Below are positions 1 through 7,162 of a DNA stretch of 64,000 nt, one piece after another (positions within the stretch are counted from its first letter, which is position 1; every line of letters begins with the position of its first letter). The translations under genes and the position numbers were made by a program. The notes beneath the pieces are model-generated. The model was not told the DNA's origin. It did no database searches and worked only from the letters and a program-made list of their open reading frames with translations. Source of the stretch: Streptomyces sp. CB01881 (GTDB taxonomy: Bacteria > Actinomycetota > Actinomycetes > Streptomycetales > Streptomycetaceae). The stretch spans positions 5,416,740-5,480,739 of the forward strand of contig NZ_CP026498.1 of NCBI RefSeq assembly GCF_002953255.1. The letters are read 5' to 3'.

Positions 1-237
1 ACAACCTCGGCCTGCGACCCGGTCGGCGGCCTGGTCCAGATCCCCTGCATCGAGCGCAACGGCATGGCGTCCGTCAAGGCCGTCACCGCCGCCCGGATGG
101 CCCTGCGCGGCGACGGCCGCCACCACGTCTCCCTCGACAAGGCGATCAAGACCATGAAGGAGACCGGCGCCGACATGAAGATCAAGTACAAGGAGACGAG
201 CCGCGGCGGCCTCGCCGTCAACGTCATCGAGTGCTGA
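1..237 (+). CDS. sdaA: L-serine dehydratase (L-serine ammonia-lyase), C-terminal part
   Basis: Frame 1 is open from the first base and ends at TGA 235-237, leaving the last 78 residues of a protein that begins outside the window. The tail carries the motifs [16 protein letters not shown] and [17 protein letters not shown], which are characteristic of the C-terminal catalytic domain of single-chain iron-sulfur L-serine dehydratases; the cysteines in these segments belong to the family's 4Fe-4S cluster set. The enzyme deaminates L-serine to pyruvate and ammonia in the cytoplasm. A strong hairpin follows 14 bases after the stop. The identification is firm, but the start, operon context and regulation lie outside what can be seen. 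Confidence 0.93.
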   Translation, partial: TTSACDPVGGLVQIPCIERNGMASVKAVTAARMALRGDGRHHVSLDKAIKTMKETGADMKIKYKETSRGGLAVNVIEC

Positions 238-251
238 TCCCCCTCCCGCCC

Positions 252-295
252 ACGCCCGGGCCCCCGGAACGGTCGCGTTCCGGGGGCCCGGGCGT
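252..295 (+). terminator. Rho-independent-type hairpin after sdaA
   Basis: Nineteen-base arms (252-270 and 277-295) pair perfectly around a 6-base loop. There is no long T run, as is usual for high-GC actinobacteria. The hairpin ends sdaA and faces the minus-strand toxin gene, so it may serve both directions. Confidence 0.8.
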
Positions 296-306
296 TGTGC
301 GGGGCC

Positions 307-714
307 TCAGCCGGACGGGCGTAGCGTGATCGCCTGCACACCCGGCAGGCCGGCGAACGCGGCGGACAGATCGGCCGTCACCACGGTTCGCGCAGTGGCC
401 ACCGCCGTCGCCGCGATGATCAGATCGTGCGCGCCACGGGGCTTGCCCTGTCGTCGGACGTACGCCATCAGCCGCGCGTGGATGCGGGCCGTGTCGGGCG
501 TGTAGTCCTCCACCGGAATGACCGCCAGGATCGCGTCGACGAAGTTCTGCCGCCCCGGCCGGCGCAGGTCGTCGGCCAGTTCCACGCCGAGGTGGAGTTC
601 GGCCGCGGTGACCGCGGCGATGGCCACGTCGTCGGCAGGATCGAAGAGATCCGCCCCCGGTGAGCGTTCGGCCCGGATCAGGACGCCGGTGTCGAGAATC
701 AGTCGCCGGGCCAC
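307..714 (-). CDS. PIN-domain toxin (VapC-like)
   Basis: This 135-residue protein has the size and acidic residue pattern of a PIN-domain ribonuclease: D8 in LILDTG, E39 in TAAELHLG, D97 in AHDLIIAA and D115 in TADLS. PIN toxins of type II toxin-antitoxin systems cut RNA (often tRNA or rRNA) using Mg2+ bound by these residues. The ATG start overlaps the end of the upstream antitoxin gene by 16 bases, so the two are translationally coupled. The antitoxin partner is Phd/YefM-like. All key acidic residues are present, so the toxin is probably active. The RNA target cannot be predicted from sequence. Confidence 0.85.
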   Translation of the reverse strand: MARRLILDTGVLIRAERSPGADLFDPADDVAIAAVTAAELHLGVELADDLRRPGRQNFVDAILAVIPVEDYTPDTARIHARLMAYVRRQGKPRGAHDLIIAATAVATARTVVTADLSAAFAGLPGVQAITLRPSG

Positions 715-950
715 TCGGTCACCTTGTCCTTGAGCAGGGTGCGCGCGGATGACACGTCCGCCGCGAAGGTGTCGTCGGCCCGGAAACTTCTCAGGACGTC
801 GTTTATGGCGGCACCGTTACCCGTGGGGGCCGGGCCGATCACGGCGATTCGCCGGCCGCCGCGGGTGACCACGATCGTCTCCCCGTGCTCGGCCGAGTCC
901 AGCACGGCGGCAAAGCTCCGCGACGCCTCTGTTGCAGTCATCAGCCTCAT
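699..950 (-). CDS. Phd/YefM-family antitoxin
   Basis: An 83-residue protein whose N-terminus (MRLMTATEASRSFAAVLD, then GETIVVTRGGRRIAVI) is the classic Phd/YefM DNA-binding fold. The C-terminal half (about residues 45-83) would be the disordered toxin-neutralising segment. Antitoxins of this family bind the toxin and repress their own promoter. The gene precedes and overlaps the PIN toxin gene. No Shine-Dalgarno sequence is visible; a GATAAT box lies 8 bases before the ATG, which suggests a leaderless or nearly leaderless transcript. A 13-base inverted repeat covers that box and is the likely autoregulatory operator. Confidence 0.85.
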   Translation of the reverse strand: MRLMTATEASRSFAAVLDSAEHGETIVVTRGGRRIAVIGPAPTGNGAAINDVLRSFRADDTFAADVSSARTLLKDKVTEWPGD

Positions 951-954
951 GGAA

Positions 955-967
955 TCAGATTATCTGA
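955..967 (-). promoter_or_regulatory. Palindromic operator over the antitoxin -10 box
   Basis: TCAGAT-T-ATCTGA is a perfect inverted repeat just upstream of the antitoxin ATG. On the minus strand it contains GATAAT (964 down to 959), which fits a -10 hexamer 8 bases before the start codon. Its position suits repression by the antitoxin or the antitoxin-toxin complex. The -35 element is not clear. Confidence 0.55.
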
Positions 968-1045
968 GACAGTCCACGGCGTCGACGGCCGGAGCCGACC
1001 CGCCGTGGCACCTGTCCCGCGCCCGTCTCGCGCCAGCTCTTCGCC

Positions 1046-1801
1046 CTAGCGCAGGATCTCCGCCGGGACGTCGGTGGCGCGGGTGAAGACGGAGAGCGGC
1101 TGCTGGTCGTCGCAGTAGTGGTTGCCGGTCGTGACGATGCCGAGCACCACGCCGTTCACGACCAGCGGCCCGCCCGAGTCGCCCTTGCAGACGCTGTCGC
1201 TCTTCCCCGGCTTGGGCACGCCGCAGGCCTTGAGGGCCGGGGTGTCGCCGGGCCAGGTGTAGGGGCCGCAGTCGGCGAGCGGCGCGAGGGCGAGCGTCGC
1301 CTGCTTGAGGCGCGTGCCCGGCCCGTCGGTGCCGGTGCGGCCGAAGCCGTAGACGGTGGCCGTGGCGCCGTCCCGGTACAGCCCCTCGTCGCGCTGCCGC
1401 GCCACCCGGACCGTGCGGTGGGGAAGCGGCCGGTCCAGGGTGATGACGGCCGAGTCGTGCTGGAGGCCGTCGGTGTACCGGGGGTCGAGCTTGTAGCTCT
1501 TCACGTGCCGCACCTGCCCGGTGGAGCTCGTCAGGTCGGTCCGGCCGGCGATCACCCGCAGCCCGGCCGGGTTGCCCGCCTCGGCGATGCAGTGGCCGGC
1601 GGTGAGCACCTTGGTGGGCGCGATCAGGGCCCCCGTGCACCACTGCTCGCCGGCCGGGGTCTCCAGCGCCACGACGAACGGGTTGGCCGCGGTGGTGGTG
1701 TGGGAACCACCGTGCACGGCGGCGGCCGGCGAGGCGGCGGCGGCCACCAGACCGGCGGCGACCAGCGGGATGCTCATGTGGATTCGCTTCGGCTTGCGCA
1801 T
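1046..1801 (-). CDS. Secreted S1-family (chymotrypsin-like) serine protease
   Basis: This 251-residue protein starts with a Sec-type signal peptide: basic MRKPKR, a hydrophobic stretch around residues 9-24, and likely cleavage after SPAAA near residue 28. The mature part is a trypsin/chymotrypsin fold with catalytic H70 (TAGHC), D116 (HDSAVITL) and S209 (GDSGGP). The residue at the trypsin position-189 equivalent is S203, as in chymotrypsin, so strict Arg/Lys specificity is not assured. Cysteine pairs around the His and Ser motifs fit the usual disulfides. The ATG at 1801 has a GAAGG-type site upstream; a second ATG at 1777 would shorten the signal peptide. It stands alone, not in an obvious operon. 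Confidence 0.88.
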   Translation of the reverse strand: MRKPKRIHMSIPLVAAGLVAAAASPAAAVHGGSHTTTAANPFVVALETPAGEQWCTGALIAPTKVLTAGHCIAEAGNPAGLRVIAGRTDLTSSTGQVRHVKSYKLDPRYTDGLQHDSAVITLDRPLPHRTVRVARQRDEGLYRDGATATVYGFGRTGTDGPGTRLKQATLALAPLADCGPYTWPGDTPALKACGVPKPGKSDSVCKGDSGGPLVVNGVVLGIVTTGNHYCDDQQPLSVFTRATDVPAEILR

Positions 1802-1905
1802 GCGGACGGACTCGCCTTCTCTTCTTCGCTTCGGATGACTGCTGAGGGTTGCTGTCGGGATTGCCGCCGGGGCGGCCGGTCGAGGTTGCCGCCGGGGTCC
1901 CGGGG

Positions 1906-2118
1906 TCACTGCCGGACGGCGTCGGCCGCGGTCGGCCGCCACGTGCCGACCGAGGGGCCGCGGACGAAGACCTTGGCGTTGACGGTTACCGTGGTGCCGC
2001 CGTCGAACGTGACCATGAGTTTCAACGCGTTGGCGCCGCTTCCGGGTGCACCGGGCCGGACCAGCTCGACCGCCTCGTAGCCGGACTCCCCCGGCTTGAG
2101 GATGTTGGGCCCGCCGCC
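1906..2118 (-). pseudogene. Remnant of a DUF4232-like secreted protein
   Basis: A 70-codon stretch ending at TGA 1906-1908 reads like the end of a real protein: ILKPGESGYEAVEL, then LKLMVTFDGGTTVTV, and a final GTWRPTAADAVR. This pattern of an 'LKPG' strand and a C-terminal TW-P motif resembles DUF4232 domains common in streptomycete lipoproteins. Upstream in the same frame the sequence loses protein character and soon runs antisense to the HTH gene, and I find no start, signal peptide or N-terminal domain. I infer a 5'-truncated gene. It could instead be chance reading-frame quality in GC-rich DNA. Confidence 0.35.
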
Positions 2119-2304
2119 GAGGGCGTGGTCGGTTCGGGCGCCGCACCGTCGGGCCACGGGCTGCCGCTGACCGCAGACTGTCTCCCGGTCCGTCCCGGCC
2201 GCCAGCCCCGGCGGGCAGTTCGGGACGCTGGAACGGCGGCAGGTACCGTGAGCTGCGATTTCGGGGCAGCCTGGAACGCCTGGCCGGGACGAGGGGATGC
2301 CGAC

Positions 2305-3612
2305 ATGAGCGTGGAGACGGACGAGTTCGCGGCGATGCTGCGTGCGCTGAAGGACCGTTCGGGCCGCAGTTACGGCACGCTCGCGGCCCGGCTGCACGTC
2401 AGCACCTCCACGCTGCACCGCTACTGCAACGGCGCCGCCGTCCCCACCGAGTACGCGCCGGTGGAGCGGCTCGCGCGGGTCTGCGGGGCGGGCGCCGACG
2501 AACTCGTCGAGCTGCACCGCCGCTGGATCCTCGCGGACGCGTCCCGCCGCAAGGAGCCGTCCGCGCCGGCCCCCGCCCCCGATCCCGCGCCCGCTTCCGG
2601 GGCCACCCCCGGGCCCGCGTTCGAGGCCTCGCCCGATCCCGCGCCCGCACCGGCAGACGACCACCCCGACCGCGCGGACCACGCCGACCTCGACCGTGCC
2701 GACGACCGGCGGCCCCGCCGGCTGCCCAGGACCCGCGTCCTGCTGAGCGCGGCCGCCGTGGCCGCCGTCGCCGCCGCGGTGATCCCGGTCGTCGCCCTGA
2801 CGACCGGCACCGATTCCCCGCACGCGAGCCTCCCGCCGTCGGCCGCCACGCCCGCGCCCGCCCTCGCACCGACGCCGTCACTCACGCCCACGCCCACGCC
2901 CACGCCCCAGGCGCCCGCCCCGACGGCACAGACCCCCGAGGCCACCGCCACCCCCTCGGCGACGCCGACCCCCGAGGACGACAAGCCGCCCTTCCACGTG
3001 AGCGTCCTGACGGACAACTGGGGCAGCGCCTGCGGTCAGTGGTTCCTCAGCCCGAAGTCCCCGCGCTCCGTGCCCGCTCCCCCGGAGAACCAGCAGACGG
3101 ACAGCTGGGCCGCCGCGCAGAACGCCCTCCCCGGCGGGCACCTGCGCCTGCAACTGACCGCCCAGGGCTCCGAGGCCAAACCGGTCGTCCTCCAGGCCTT
3201 GTACGTGCACGTGGTCGACGTCAGGCCGGCCCCGAAGTGGAACGCCTACATGATGGGCTCGGGCTGCGGCGGCGAGCTGACCCCGGCGGCCTTCGCCGTG
3301 GACCTCGACGCGGCGGCCCCGCGTTCGGTGCCAGTCCCGGCCATGGAGGGCAACGTCAAGGGCAGGACCACCAACTTCCCCTACACCGTCTCGGCCACCG
3401 ACCCCCAGGTGCTGAACATCGACGCCGGCACCGTCTCCCAGGACGTCTCCTGGTACCTGGACGTGGCCTGGAGCAGCGGCGACCGCCAGGGGAAGTTGCG
3501 GATCGGCGACCGCCAGGACAAGCCCTTCCGCACCGCCGGCCTGAAGGGCGCCCCGGCCTACTTCTACAAGGACGACCACACCGGCTGGTCCCCCACCACC
3601 ACCGACCGGTGA
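2305..3612 (+). CDS. Membrane-anchored HTH (XRE-type) protein with extracytoplasmic domain
   Basis: A 435-residue protein with an N-terminal helix-turn-helix of XRE/Cro type (about residues 5-65, containing YGTLAARLHVSTSTLHRYC), an Ala/Pro/Asp-rich linker (85-135), one transmembrane segment near residues 148-170, a Pro/Thr/Ala-rich spacer with TPTPTP repeats (175-225), and a C-terminal domain of about 200 residues outside the membrane that I do not recognise. The arrangement suggests a one-component sensor that binds DNA inside and detects a signal outside. The start ATG 2305 has GAGGGGA 7 bases upstream. It is preceded by the DUF4232-like remnant in opposite orientation and followed by a toxin-antitoxin pair. 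Ligand and targets are unknown. Confidence 0.75.
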   Translation: MSVETDEFAAMLRALKDRSGRSYGTLAARLHVSTSTLHRYCNGAAVPTEYAPVERLARVCGAGADELVELHRRWILADASRRKEPSAPAPAPDPAPASGATPGPAFEASPDPAPAPADDHPDRADHADLDRADDRRPRRLPRTRVLLSAAAVAAVAAAVIPVVALTTGTDSPHASLPPSAATPAPALAPTPSLTPTPTPTPQAPAPTAQTPEATATPSATPTPEDDKPPFHVSVLTDNWGSACGQWFLSPKSPRSVPAPPENQQTDSWAAAQNALPGGHLRLQLTAQGSEAKPVVLQALYVHVVDVRPAPKWNAYMMGSGCGGELTPAAFAVDLDAAAPRSVPVPAMEGNVKGRTTNFPYTVSATDPQVLNIDAGTVSQDVSWYLDVAWSSGDRQGKLRIGDRQDKPFRTAGLKGAPAYFYKDDHTGWSPTTTDR

Positions 3613-3628
3613 TCCGGGCCGACCTCGT

Positions 3629-3655
3629 GGTACATGTGTTAGCGTCGGTACATGT
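3629..3655 (+). promoter_or_regulatory. Direct-repeat operator and leaderless promoter of vapBC
   Basis: GGTACATGT occurs twice (3629-3637 and 3647-3655), 18 bp apart, each with an ACATGT palindrome core. Between them lies TAGCGT (3640-3645), a good streptomycete -10 box, 6 bases before ATG 3652. The second repeat includes the start codon itself. The layout suits autorepression by a ribbon-helix-helix antitoxin dimer pair. Confidence 0.55.
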
Positions 3656-3891
3656 CTATGAAAAGGACGAACGTCTACGCTGATGCAGAGGATCTCGCCC
3701 TGATCAAGGAAGCCGCGCTTCGTCGCGGCATCCCGGAGGCCGAGATAATCCGCGAGGGGATTCACCTGGCAGCCATGGCGAATCGCGTCTGGGACGAGCC
3801 GTTCGACTGGCCCACCTTCGAGGGCAGCGGCTCACCCGTCACCGGCCAGGATGTGACCGACGCCGTCGTGAAGGGCGCCGCCGAACAGTGA
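3652..3891 (+). CDS. vapB: VapB-type ribbon-helix-helix antitoxin
   Basis: A 79-residue protein starting MSMKRTNVYADAEDLALIKEA, a typical ribbon-helix-helix N-terminus (beta strand about residues 4-8, helices about 11-40). The acidic, aromatic C-terminus (WDEPFDWPTFEG) resembles toxin-binding tails of VapB proteins. It would neutralise the downstream PIN toxin and repress the operon. ATG 3652 is chosen because a TAGCGT -10 box ends 6 bases upstream, implying leaderless mRNA; ATG 3658 is the alternative. The stop overlaps the toxin GTG start as GTGA. Confidence 0.85.
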   Translation: MSMKRTNVYADAEDLALIKEAALRRGIPEAEIIREGIHLAAMANRVWDEPFDWPTFEGSGSPVTGQDVTDAVVKGAAEQ

Positions 3892-4322
3892 TCGTGATCG
3901 CCGACACCTCCGGCATCATCGCGGCATCCGACCGCAACGCGCCCGAGGCCGCCGCGTGCCGGGAAGTGCTCCGTCATGCCGGGACGGTGATCGTCTCCCC
4001 GCTTGTGCTCGCCGAGGTCGACCACCTGGCCAAGGTCCGGTTCGGCCCTTCCGCCCGAAGCGCGATCAACACCTTCGTGCTGGAGCAGGCGCGCCATCTC
4101 CGGTTCCAGATTCCGCACACCGGCACCGAAGTGCTGGAAACAGCGCATGCGGTCCAACGCCGGTACGCAGACCTCGATCTGGACCTGGCCGATGCGGTGA
4201 ACGTCGCCCTTGCGGCCGAGTACCGCACGGACGCGGTAGTGACACTTGACCGGCGCGACTTCCGGGCGCTCCGCCCGCTCACCCCGCACAAGGCCTTTCG
4301 GCTGCTCCCGGACGACATGTAG
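3888..4322 (+). CDS. vapC: VapC PIN-domain toxin
   Basis: A 144-residue PIN-domain protein with D6 (IADTSG), E43 (LAEVDH), D102 (DLADAVNVALA) and D121/D124 (TLDRRDF) in the expected order, so the Mg2+-binding acidic cluster of the RNase is intact. It starts at GTG 3888 inside the stop of the antitoxin gene (4-base overlap), giving tight coupling. It is not a close copy of the toxin at 307-714, and its antitoxin is ribbon-helix-helix rather than Phd-type, so the two modules were acquired or evolved separately. A bidirectional hairpin follows. Confidence 0.87.
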   Translation: MIVIADTSGIIAASDRNAPEAAACREVLRHAGTVIVSPLVLAEVDHLAKVRFGPSARSAINTFVLEQARHLRFQIPHTGTEVLETAHAVQRRYADLDLDLADAVNVALAAEYRTDAVVTLDRRDFRALRPLTPHKAFRLLPDDM

Positions 4323-4371
4323 CGACGACTCCCCGCCCCTGGACGGCTCAGGGGGCCGCCCCCCGGCGGAC

Positions 4372-4414
4372 GACGGAAGGCCGGCACCCCTCCCCGGGGT
4401 GCCGGCCTTCCGTC
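4372..4414. terminator. Bidirectional terminator between vapC and the MFS gene
   Basis: Arms 4372-4390 and 4396-4414 pair over 19 bases with a 5-base loop. It sits between two convergent genes and can end both transcripts. Confidence 0.85.
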
Positions 4415-4424
4415 GGGCTGGGGC

Positions 4425-5924
4425 TCAGGCGACCAGCTCCGCCTCCTCCGCCGCGAGCTCCGCGACCCCGGGCTTCTTGTCCCGCATCACCAGGGCGGCC
4501 AGGACGGCCGCGGCCAGGATGCTGACCGCGCTGATGGTGAAGGTGGTGGACATCGAGGAGGTGAAGGCCTCCCGGGCGGCGTGGACGAGACCCGCGTCGC
4601 CGTTGGCGGCGGCCAGCGCGTCGCCGATGGAGCGCTTGGCCTGCTCGGACGAGCCGGCGGGCATCTCGTGGGCGAAGCGGCTGGAGAGCAGCGAGCCGAG
4701 GATGGCGATGCCGAGCGCGGTGCCGGCCTGCTGGATGGTGTCGTTGAGGGCGGAGCCGACGCCGGCCTTCTCGGCGGGGATGGTGCCCATCAGGGCGCCG
4801 ACGGCGGCCGGCATCGCGAGGCCGGCGCCGAGGCCGAGCAGACCGAGGGCGACGGCCGGGAGGGCGAAGCCGCTGTCGGCGGAGACGGTGGTGAGCAGGG
4901 CGAACGAGCTGGCCATGACCAGCATGCCGGCCAGGATCAGGAGCCGGTGGCCGGTCTTCGCGGCGAGCCCGGCACCGGCACCGTTGCCGATCAGCGCGGC
5001 GACGGCGAGCGGGACGAACGCGAGGCCGGCCTTGACGGGCGAGTAGCCGAGGACGAACTGCAGGTACTGGGTGAGGACGAGCAGCAGGCCGCCGTTGCCG
5101 ATCTGGACCAGGGTGAGGGAGAGCGAGCCGCCGCTGAAGTTGCGGTGCTTGAAGAGGACGAGCGGGACCATCGGGGACTCGGTGACGTTCTCCCAGATCA
5201 CGAACCCGCCGAGGGCGACCACGGCCACGGCCAGGGTGATCAGCGACCTGCCGGTGAAGGCGCCGTGCTGCGGGATCTCGATGATCCACCAGACCAGTGC
5301 GGTCATGCCGGCGGCGGAGAGGACCGCGCCCAGCGGGTCGGCCTTCTGCCACGGGCCCTTGGACTCCGGCATCAGGGTGAGGGCGGCGAGGACGGCCAGG
5401 ACGACGACCGGGACGTTGATGAAGAAGATCGAGTGCCACGAGAAGTGGTCGATCAGGACGCCGCCGAGCACCGGGCTGCCGACCAGGCCGAGCATCGACA
5501 CCGACCCCCAGGCCGCCATCGCCTTGCCGCGCTCGTCCTCCTCGAAGACGGTGATCAGGATCGAGAGGGTCGACGGCATGATCAGCGCGCCGCCGACGCC
5601 CATCGCGATCCGGGCGGCGACGACCTCGCCCGGGTCGGTGCAGAGGGTGGCGCCCAGTGAGGCGGCTCCGAAGAGCAGCAGGCCGATGACCATCACCTTC
5701 CGGCGGCCGAACCGGTCTCCGAGGCTGCCCGAGGTGAGCAGGAGTCCGGCGAACACCAGGATGTAGGAGTCGAGGATCCACTGGGTGTCCTGGGCGCTCG
5801 CCTTGATGTCCTCCGTCATGGACGGGACGGCGACGGTGAGCGCCATGCTGTCGATCACCAGGACCAGCGTGCTGAGGCAGAGCACGACGAGGATCCACCA
5901 GCGACGTGGGTTGCGGGTTTCCAT
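4425..5924 (-). CDS. MFS drug-efflux transporter, DHA2 (14-helix) type
   Basis: A 499-residue, strongly hydrophobic protein with about 14 predicted transmembrane segments. Segment 1 reads RWWILVVLCLSTLVLVIDS; the loop after helix 2 has motif A, GSLGDRFGRRKVMVIG. These features place it in the proton-coupled DHA2 drug:H+ antiporters, which export hydrophobic toxins and antibiotics. The ATG at 5924 is preceded by GGAAGGAAG at good spacing. It is divergent from a TetR regulator with a 130-bp shared control region full of inverted and direct repeats, so it is very likely repressed by that TetR and induced by the exported compound. The substrate cannot be named. Confidence 0.9.
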   Translation of the reverse strand: METRNPRRWWILVVLCLSTLVLVIDSMALTVAVPSMTEDIKASAQDTQWILDSYILVFAGLLLTSGSLGDRFGRRKVMVIGLLLFGAASLGATLCTDPGEVVAARIAMGVGGALIMPSTLSILITVFEEDERGKAMAAWGSVSMLGLVGSPVLGGVLIDHFSWHSIFFINVPVVVLAVLAALTLMPESKGPWQKADPLGAVLSAAGMTALVWWIIEIPQHGAFTGRSLITLAVAVVALGGFVIWENVTESPMVPLVLFKHRNFSGGSLSLTLVQIGNGGLLLVLTQYLQFVLGYSPVKAGLAFVPLAVAALIGNGAGAGLAAKTGHRLLILAGMLVMASSFALLTTVSADSGFALPAVALGLLGLGAGLAMPAAVGALMGTIPAEKAGVGSALNDTIQQAGTALGIAILGSLLSSRFAHEMPAGSSEQAKRSIGDALAAANGDAGLVHAAREAFTSSMSTTFTISAVSILAAAVLAALVMRDKKPGVAELAAEEAELVA

Positions 5925-5940
5925 GGTTCTTCCTTCCGGC

Positions 5941-6036
5941 TGCGCACGCTGTTCCTTCGTTGCGCACACTGTACGCACGGCGGAACAGTGTGCGCAACCC
6001 CTTGCACATGTACGCTGGATGCGCACGGTGTACGCA
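5941..6036. promoter_or_regulatory. Multi-site operator between MFS and TetR genes
   Basis: Four copies of TGCGCAC followed by a TGT-type half occur here. TGCGCACGCTGTTCC (5941-5955) matches the inverted copy at 5982-5996. TGCGCACACTGTACGCA (5961-5977) matches TGCGCACGGTGTACGCA (6020-6036). A perfect 13-base inverted repeat, TTGCGCACACTGT (5960-5972) and its complement (5985-5997), lies in the middle. Placement between divergent genes indicates binding of the adjacent TetR protein to control both. Confidence 0.75.
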
Positions 6037-6054
6037 GCAGAGTGGAGGACGACC

Positions 6055-6783
6055 ATGCCCGCAAAGGCGCAGCAGAAGCCGATCCCGTCCGTGTGGGCCC
6101 GGCAGCAGCGCGAGCCCGACCAGCCCGCGCTGAGCCGGACGGCGATCGTCCGGGAGGCCGTCGTCATGCTGGACGCGGACGGCGTCGAGTCGCTCAGCAT
6201 GCGCAAGCTCGGCGCCCGCCTGAACGCCGGCGCGACCTCGCTCTACCGGCACGTGGCCACCAAGGAGGAGCTGATGGAGCTCGCGGTGGACGAGGTCTTC
6301 GGCGAGATCGACATCCCGCCGGCCGACAGCCCGGACTGGCGGGCGGCGGTCACCCGGGCCGCCGAGTCCTTCCGCGCGACGACGCTGCGCCACCCCTGGC
6401 TGTCCTCGGTCCTCGGCCAGGCCGGGCTCGCCTACCTGGGCCCCAACCTGATGGCCTACTCCGAGCAGGTGGCCGCGCTGTTCACCGCCGCCGGCTTCCC
6501 CGAGCCGGCGCGCGCGATCGAGACCGTGCTCTCGTACGCGATCGGCATGAGTACGACGGAGGCCGCCTGGCTGACCACGGTCGCCCGCTCCGGCGAGACC
6601 GAGGCCGCGTTCATCGCCCGCCTGATGCCCGCGGCGCAGGAGGCGGTGGCCGGCACCGAGCACCTCGCCTCCGCGTACGAGGCCGTGGTGGGCACCGACC
6701 CGGAGGCCCTGCGCAACTCCAAGTTCACCTACGGCCTGGACGTCATCCTCGACGGACTCGCCCTGCGCCTGCCCAGTGCATAG
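6055..6783 (+). CDS. TetR-family repressor of the adjacent efflux pump
   Basis: A 242-residue protein with an N-terminal TetR helix-turn-helix (about residues 22-70; GARLNAGATSLYRHVATKEEL is the recognition region) and an all-helical C-terminal ligand and dimer domain like that of classic tetracycline repressors. ATG 6055 has GGAGG 6-8 bases upstream. It is transcribed away from the MFS gene across the repeat-rich operator, so the natural reading is a local repressor that releases on binding a substrate of the pump. A hairpin with a T run lies 260 bases after the stop. Confidence 0.88.
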   Translation: MPAKAQQKPIPSVWARQQREPDQPALSRTAIVREAVVMLDADGVESLSMRKLGARLNAGATSLYRHVATKEELMELAVDEVFGEIDIPPADSPDWRAAVTRAAESFRATTLRHPWLSSVLGQAGLAYLGPNLMAYSEQVAALFTAAGFPEPARAIETVLSYAIGMSTTEAAWLTTVARSGETEAAFIARLMPAAQEAVAGTEHLASAYEAVVGTDPEALRNSKFTYGLDVILDGLALRLPSA

Positions 6784-6894
6784 CGGGCGCCCCGCACTTT
6801 GCATCGATCATGAATAATCTCAGGCCACAGCGTTAACCTATGCAAATTCCAAAGGTGAACCAGGTTACAAACCTTGCAATCAAAGACGCTCGGT

Positions 6895-6924
6895 TTGCCC
6901 ACATGCTGAGATCCGTGCGATAGT
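6895..6924 (+). promoter_or_regulatory. Candidate promoter in the tetR-ATPase gap
   Basis: TTGCCC (6895-6900), an 18-base spacer and GATAGT (6919-6924) resemble a primary sigma-factor promoter reading rightward. No ORF with a ribosome site follows. The surrounding 6785-6930 stretch is unusually AT-rich for this chromosome. Confidence 0.4.
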
Positions 6925-6930
6925 CGAGGT

Positions 6931-7098
6931 GTCCAAGGGCGGACGCCAACGAATCCGCCGTGGGCACCGGAACCACGGCCGGCCCGACCTGGCACGGCCG
7001 TCGCCCATCGCGCGGCACGCACCCCCTTGGCCGGCGCGATGACTTGCAGGGGCCCCCAGCTGCCGGACCACGGCGCATCGGGGGCCCTGCGTGTTTTT
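6931..7098 (+). ncRNA. Possible small RNA (about 170 nt)
   Basis: The gap 6784-7162 holds no convincing gene. It does contain the promoter-like pair at 6895-6924 and, 120 bases later, a hairpin with T tail at 7046-7098. Together they would define an RNA of about 170 nt ending 65 bases before the 3' end of the convergent ATPase gene. The alternative is that the hairpin is simply the distant end of tetR mRNA. Confidence 0.3.
7046..7098 (+). terminator. Hairpin with T tail, rightward
   Basis: GCAGGGGCCCCC (7046-7057) pairs with GGGGGCCCTGC (7080-7090), with one bulged G, and GTGTTTTT follows. The T run is on the plus side only, so it terminates rightward transcripts. A U-rich tail is rare in this window. 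Confidence 0.65.
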
Positions 7099-7162
7099 CC
7101 GGCCCGCAGCATGCGCCGCACGCGCCCGCCGGGCCCCGCGCACGCCGGCGCCCCGGCGGCCC

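Noticed and set aside
1118..2080. Plus-strand open frame opposite the S1 protease
   Set aside because: Antisense shadow. The minus-strand gene has a signal peptide and full catalytic triad.
2875..2920. TPTPTP-coding repeat considered as a CRISPR or satellite
   Set aside because: It is an in-frame Pro/Thr linker in the HTH sensor gene; no spacer structure.
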